A stretch of DNA of 64,000 nt from Flavobacterium daemonense (GTDB taxonomy: Bacteria; Bacteroidota; Bacteroidia; Flavobacteriales; Flavobacteriaceae): positions 186,001 through 250,000 of the forward strand of contig NZ_VJYD01000002.1 in assembly GCF_007341385.1 (NCBI RefSeq), written 5' to 3'. This document shows, piece by piece, positions 60,256 to 64,000 of the stretch. How positions within the stretch are numbered: the stretch's first letter is position 1; each line of letters starts with the position of its first letter. Under the pieces are notes generated by a model. The model worked only from the letters and a program-made list of their open reading frames with translations. It was not told where the DNA came from and did no database searches. Position numbers and translations under genes: made by a program.

Positions 60256-61272
60256 TTATTTATCTGCAAAAACCTTTTTCCAGTCGTCTTTAATGCTCAC
60301 AACATGATATTTATATTTTGCAGCAGTATTTAAAGACAGATTATCTTTTTCTTGATAATTGAATTCTCTGATCGAATCGTTATGATTTACAATTAATTGA
60401 AAAGAAGGATATTTGCTTCCTGAAGAATATCTCAACATGGCAAGATCCCCCGCTCCTCCTTCATTTCCGCAGGCAAAAACAGGACGTTGACCAATATGCA
60501 ATTGTATGGCGACAGGCTTACCCTCTTTATCATTAAAATGATTTAAAGCCGGTTCTCTTACCACCGAATTTTTAGCATCGTCAAATTTATATTTGAAAGA
60601 AGTCCCAACTACTTGTTCTTTCGGAATTCCATAAAAATCTGGAGCTATAGCACGAACAAATTCAACCGTTCCGCCAGTTACGATAAAAGTTTTGAATCCA
60701 TTGGAACGCAAATAATTCAAAAGTTCTAGTTGTGGCTGGTAACGAATTTGTTTTAAAGGAACATTTTTGCCCGGATAGGTTGCGCCAGCAAAAAAATCTT
60801 TGGCCGAAGCTTCGAACTCATCTTCTGTCATTCCCGTGTGTGTTGCTGCCACTAACTCAACAAGTGCTTTGTCTCCGCCTTTTTCAAAATAGGTTTTGTC
60901 TTTTTCGATTACGGCTTTAAAAGGTTGTTTTTTAGCCAATTCAGGATTTGCCTCAACCATTTTTTTAACTCGGTAAAAAGCAAATAATTCCTGAGCCAGA
61001 GGTTTTTCTGCCCAAAGCGTTCCGTCATTATCAAAAGTTGCAATTCTGCTTTCTGTCGGAATAAAATCTGGACTGCCCTCTTTAGTTACTTTTTCAACAT
61101 AAGAAATAATATCTTTTTTTAACGGTCCGTCATTCCAGCTTGGCAACGGATCTCCATTTGTAACAGCAGTCGCTGTACTGTCTTTTGTATTGACAGAAGT
61201 ACTTTCTTCTGATTTTTTGCAGGATACAAATAAAAAAAGAAGGGTCACTATTGGTACTATTTTTTTATACAT
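60256..61272 (-). CDS. HAD-family phosphatase lipoprotein
   Basis: The 338-residue lipoprotein (LLFLFVSCKKSEE) has the HAD motifs FDNDGTLW (nucleophile D81, acid D83), IVTGGT and the acidic motif ACGNEGGAGDLAML near the end. It hydrolyses a phosphate ester or related bond in the periplasm. It lies 66 bases after the sulfatase and 39 bases before the transporter gene. Substrate unknown. Confidence 0.92.
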   Translation of the reverse strand: MYKKIVPIVTLLFLFVSCKKSEESTSVNTKDSTATAVTNGDPLPSWNDGPLKKDIISYVEKVTKEGSPDFIPTESRIATFDNDGTLWAEKPLAQELFAFYRVKKMVEANPELAKKQPFKAVIEKDKTYFEKGGDKALVELVAATHTGMTEDEFEASAKDFFAGATYPGKNVPLKQIRYQPQLELLNYLRSNGFKTFIVTGGTVEFVRAIAPDFYGIPKEQVVGTSFKYKFDDAKNSVVREPALNHFNDKEGKPVAIQLHIGQRPVFACGNEGGAGDLAMLRYSSGSKYPSFQLIVNHNDSIREFNYQEKDNLSLNTAAKYKYHVVSIKDDWKKVFADK

Positions 61273-61338
61273 AACAAATACTTTTTAGTGAAAAGAAACA
61301 GGACTTTTTACGTCCTGTTTCCTTCAATTATTTATATT

Positions 61339-63006
61339 TTATTTTTTCTTTTTTGGAGCGTCTTCTTGCTCTTCTTTTAACTTAGGAAGAACATTTTTCT
61401 CTACATATTTTTGCGCTTTGATATCTTTCATCGCTTCTTCCATGATCGTATAAGCAGAGAAACTTGGTGGAATTGATCTTGGCGGATATTCTTTGAATGT
61501 TTCTGCAAATGCAACCACATCTTGTATCGCTCCATACATAGAACCTACGTGATTTAACTGCCAATCCCAAAAGGTATTTGATGTTACATCAGCTCGCTCA
61601 AAAGGATCCTGAAACAGATTGAATGTTTTTTGAAGACGAAGTTTTGTAAAAGGTTCTGCCCAAACACCAAGAGTTCCTTCTAAACGCTGTTCAGCAAAAA
61701 CATATTTATAATCTCCTTCTCTTAAAGCAACTAACAAACCATCATCATCTGTATAGAAGAATTTATCTCTGGCACTTTTTGGTGTTTTGCCTTCTAAAAA
61801 TTTACTTTGGTCATAACCGTCTAAATGCACTTTATACGATTTTCCGTTTGCAGTATAGCCTTTTAATAATTTGTTCGTTAAATCTGGTTCTCCAGCAATT
61901 GAAGCAAGAGTTGGCATCCAGTCGTTATGGCTCATTAACTCGTTTGTAACAGTTCCTGGTTTGATATGACCTGGCCAACGTACGATACAAGGTACACGGA
62001 AAGCGCCTTCCCAGTTTGTATTTTTTTCTGAACGATAAGGTGTCATGGCACCATCAGGCCAAGTATTCATGTGAGGACCGTTATCTGTAGAATATACCAC
62101 AATCGTATTATCAGCAATTCCTAAATCGTCTAAAGCTTTTAAGATGCTTCCAATAGTTTCATCATGCTCGATCATACCATCAATATATTCACTGTCTCCA
62201 TGTGTATATCTTCCTCTATGTTCTGCTCTTACATGCGTACGAAGGTGCATACGAGTAGCGTTGAACCAACAGAAGAATGGTTTTCCTGCTGCGTTTTGTC
62301 TTTTGATAAAATCAATCGCGGCCGCAGAAGTTTCGTCGTCGATTGTTTCCATTCTTTTTTTAGTAAGCGCTCCAGTATCTTCTATTTTCTGTTTTCCAAC
62401 TCTTCCAAAACGTGGATCAGTTGTCGCATCATCAACATTTGTTGCTGTACATTTTAAAACTCCTCTTGGTCCAAATTTTTTCAAATATTCTGGATCTTTT
62501 GGATAATCTGGCAATTCTGGTTCTTCCTCAGCATTTAAGTGATACAGATTTCCGAAGAATTCGTCGAAACCGTTTACAGTTGGCAAACTTTCGTTACGGT
62601 CACCAACGTGGTTTTTACCAAATTGTCCTGTAACATACCCTAAGTTTTTCATGATTCCGCCAATAGATGGATCCAATTGGCTCATACCCATTGGTGCGCC
62701 AGGAAAACCAACTTTTGTAAGTCCGGTTCTAAGACCATGCTGTCCTGTTAAGAAAGCGGCACGTCCTGCTGTACAGCTCTGTTCACCATAATAATGTAAA
62801 AATCGCATTCCTTCATTAGCTAAACGATCAATATTAGGAGTTGTATAACCCATAACTCCATCACTATAAGCACTAATATTGGTAGTTCCAATATCGTCAC
62901 CCCATAGTATTAAAATATTAGGTTTTTTTTGAGCATTCACCTGAACCACTGTGAAGCATACTAATGCAAAAAGCATTATGGCATTTCTGAGTTTACTTTG
63001 TTTCAT
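61339..63006 (-). CDS. Arylsulfatase (type I sulfatase), exported
   Basis: The 555-residue enzyme has a signal peptide (ALVCFTVVQVNAQ), NILILWGDDIG metal-binding start, and the sulfatase signature C78-T-A-G-R82 in EQSCTAGRAAFLTG, where C78 must be converted to formylglycine. STDNGPHMNTWPDGAMTPYRSEKNTNWEGAFRVPCIVRWPG matches the second part of the active site. It cleaves sulfate esters outside the inner membrane. It is first in the operon, with a perfect palindrome about 220 bases upstream. No maturation enzyme is seen in the window. Confidence 0.94.
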   Translation of the reverse strand: MKQSKLRNAIMLFALVCFTVVQVNAQKKPNILILWGDDIGTTNISAYSDGVMGYTTPNIDRLANEGMRFLHYYGEQSCTAGRAAFLTGQHGLRTGLTKVGFPGAPMGMSQLDPSIGGIMKNLGYVTGQFGKNHVGDRNESLPTVNGFDEFFGNLYHLNAEEEPELPDYPKDPEYLKKFGPRGVLKCTATNVDDATTDPRFGRVGKQKIEDTGALTKKRMETIDDETSAAAIDFIKRQNAAGKPFFCWFNATRMHLRTHVRAEHRGRYTHGDSEYIDGMIEHDETIGSILKALDDLGIADNTIVVYSTDNGPHMNTWPDGAMTPYRSEKNTNWEGAFRVPCIVRWPGHIKPGTVTNELMSHNDWMPTLASIAGEPDLTNKLLKGYTANGKSYKVHLDGYDQSKFLEGKTPKSARDKFFYTDDDGLLVALREGDYKYVFAEQRLEGTLGVWAEPFTKLRLQKTFNLFQDPFERADVTSNTFWDWQLNHVGSMYGAIQDVVAFAETFKEYPPRSIPPSFSAYTIMEEAMKDIKAQKYVEKNVLPKLKEEQEDAPKKKK

Positions 63007-63229
63007 GGTAATAAAATTTGTTAATAATTAGTTTTAAAAAATGATGCATTATTTAGGTGAAAATGTATTGGCATTTTTTAAATAAAAATCATTTCTAGAA
63101 ATCCTCATTTCAAATTTTATTGTCGGAAAAGATTGTGGAAAGGAAAACAGGAATTTCTTAACTTTTATTTAAGGAACTCAAAATTAACCAATAAAAAACC
63201 GGAGAACCGCTTATTTTAACCCTGAGATG

Positions 63230-63251
63230 GTTTCATTTTATAAAATGAAAC
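63230..63251. promoter_or_regulatory. Perfect 22-bp palindrome, candidate operator of the sulfatase operon
   Basis: GTTTCATTTTA (63230-63240) is followed at once by its exact inverse TAAAATGAAAC (63241-63251). The palindrome stands 224 bases upstream of the sulfatase start, on the operon side. It has the form of a binding site for a dimeric regulator. Confidence 0.6.
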
Positions 63252-63396
63252 GTTAAAAAAGCAGTATTTCAACAATTTGTTAAAGTATTGAACAAAATTT
63301 CTTGAACAAAAACAGCTGTTTCAATTCTGTTATGATTCTTTTATTTTGCTGAAAATTTTTACAGAAATTCAGCATTTAAATTATAAAGACAAAAAA

Positions 63397-63420
63397 AAAG
63401 CCATTCTTTCGAATGGCTTT
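63397..63420 (-). terminator. Terminator of pyk
   Basis: AAAGCCATTC (63397-63406) pairs perfectly with GAATGGCTTT (63411-63420). On the minus strand a run of nine T follows. The stop of pyk is at 63443. Confidence 0.88.
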
Positions 63421-63442
63421 AGCATATCTTTAAAAAAGAAAA

Positions 63443-64000
63443 CTATTCAATTTCAGAAACTCTCATGGTATTCACCATTCCTTTGTCTTTAATTGGCATA
63501 GCTGCAAGGTTGATCAAATAGTCACCTTTTGTTGCATATCCTTTATCAATCGCAATTTGGTTTACATCTGTTACAGTATCATCTGTACTTTCCTCATTAT
63601 CATAATAGAAAGATTTAACTCCCCATAATAAATTCAATTGGGTCAAGATTCTTCTGTTTGAAGTAAATACTAAAATATGAGCAGTTGAAGGTCTCCAAGC
63701 TGAAATCTGGAACGCTGTATAACCACTATTTGTCAATGTACAAATCGCTTTTGCACTGATTTCATTTGCTAATAAAGCCGCTTGGTGGCAAACTGTTTTA
63801 GTTACAAAACGTTTTGTTTTGATTTGTGGTGTATTTTGAGGCACTTGAATTAGCGGAGAATTTTCTACAGCTTCACAAATTTGCGCCATTCTCTGAATTA
63901 CCTGTACAGGATAATTTCCTGTTGCAGTTTCTCCAGACAACATTACTGCATCGGCACCGTCCATTACAGAGTTTGCAACGTCGTTTACTTCTGCTCTTGT
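63443..64000 (-). CDS. pyk: Pyruvate kinase, C-terminal part (partial)
   Basis: The coding sequence runs off the right edge; the first visible residues are [31 protein letters not shown], the conserved end of the pyruvate kinase barrel. The C-terminal domain follows ([54 protein letters not shown]). The enzyme makes pyruvate and ATP from PEP and ADP. The frame continues upstream of the first in-window methionine (63964), which is internal. Confidence 0.97.
   Translation of the reverse strand, partial: TRAEVNDVANSVMDGADAVMLSGETATGNYPVQVIQRMAQICEAVENSPLIQVPQNTPQIKTKRFVTKTVCHQAALLANEISAKAICTLTNSGYTAFQISAWRPSTAHILVFTSNRRILTQLNLLWGVKSFYYDNEESTDDTVTDVNQIAIDKGYATKGDYLINLAAMPIKDKGMVNTMRVSEIE

Larger units (their letters stand above)
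63007..63442. other. Gap upstream of the sulfatase operon
   Basis: 436 bases hold the promoter region of the sulfatase operon, the 22-bp palindrome at 63230 and the pyk terminator at 63397. No gene is seen in either strand. Confidence 0.6.

Noticed and set aside
62144..62506. Long plus-strand frame inside the sulfatase gene
   Set aside because: It is antisense to the well-supported sulfatase and has no recognisable pattern.

Overview
The window is chromosomal DNA from an AT-rich member of the Bacteroidota, most likely Flavobacterium or a close relative. The evidence is the family content (DUF2480, DUF3078, DUF5689, TonB-dependent receptor, CPBP protease, SUF-type Fe-S machinery, four-helix-bundle S23 protein), promoters of the Bacteroidota type (TTTG, about 19 bp, TAnnTTTG), signal peptides ending in SxAQ, and tRNA genes without an encoded CCA. 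No rRNA and no CRISPR array were seen.

Layout. 1-5.1 kb: an exported hypothetical gene pair (the first cut by the window edge), a metallo-beta-lactamase-fold hydrolase and a membrane-anchored coiled-coil protein, all on the minus strand. 5.4-17 kb: a long SUF iron-sulfur assembly locus, sufA-sufB-x-x-sufC-x-sufD-[two minus-strand genes]-sufS-x-sufE-sufT-DUF2480-DUF3078, with unrelated small genes lodged between the suf genes and with hairpin-rich 'phrase' repeats in nearly every gap. 17-30 kb: a zeta-toxin-like gene with a small overlapping partner, hflX, a TonB receptor/DUF5689 lipoprotein pair, an MFS permease, a Gfo/Idh/MocA oxidoreductase, an old-yellow-enzyme and rseP.

30.2-45.3 kb: two identical tRNA-Asn genes followed by a mobile island of about 15.0 kb. 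I place its ends at an 8-bp core, GGGAGCTT, found at 30353-30360 (last bases of the second tRNA) and again at 45337-45344. Cutting the element out at this core joins the tRNA to a strong terminator at 45351-45383, and circularising it extends the integrase frame into a more protein-like C-terminus. The island carries a large serine recombinase, a small resolvase with a res-like site, a protein that looks like a compact family-A DNA polymerase palm behind a structured leader and AT-rich tract, an XRE repressor with its operator, a nuclease-helicase with about eight helicase-associated repeats, an XRE-ImmA/IrrE regulator-protease, a repeat microprotein, a SLATT-like two-TM protein, a polyproline microprotein, and a reverse transcriptase preceded by a structured RNA. 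I see no conjugation or capsid genes, so it reads as an integrative, possibly replicating, defence island. The RT/SLATT/small-protein module is the best candidate for an undescribed system.

45.4-63 kb: a second zeta-toxin module, a TPR/OmpA-like N-terminal protein, a C1 peptidase, an AraC regulator and CPBP protease, a membrane-spanning AraC sensor with two outer-membrane proteins, and a six-gene minus-strand operon (arylsulfatase, HAD phosphatase, outer-membrane transporter, two DUF1254 lipoproteins, DUF2252) behind a perfect 22-bp palindrome. The window ends inside pyruvate kinase. Gene starts were judged by eye from signal peptides and family N-termini; domain names rest on motif recognition, not database searches.
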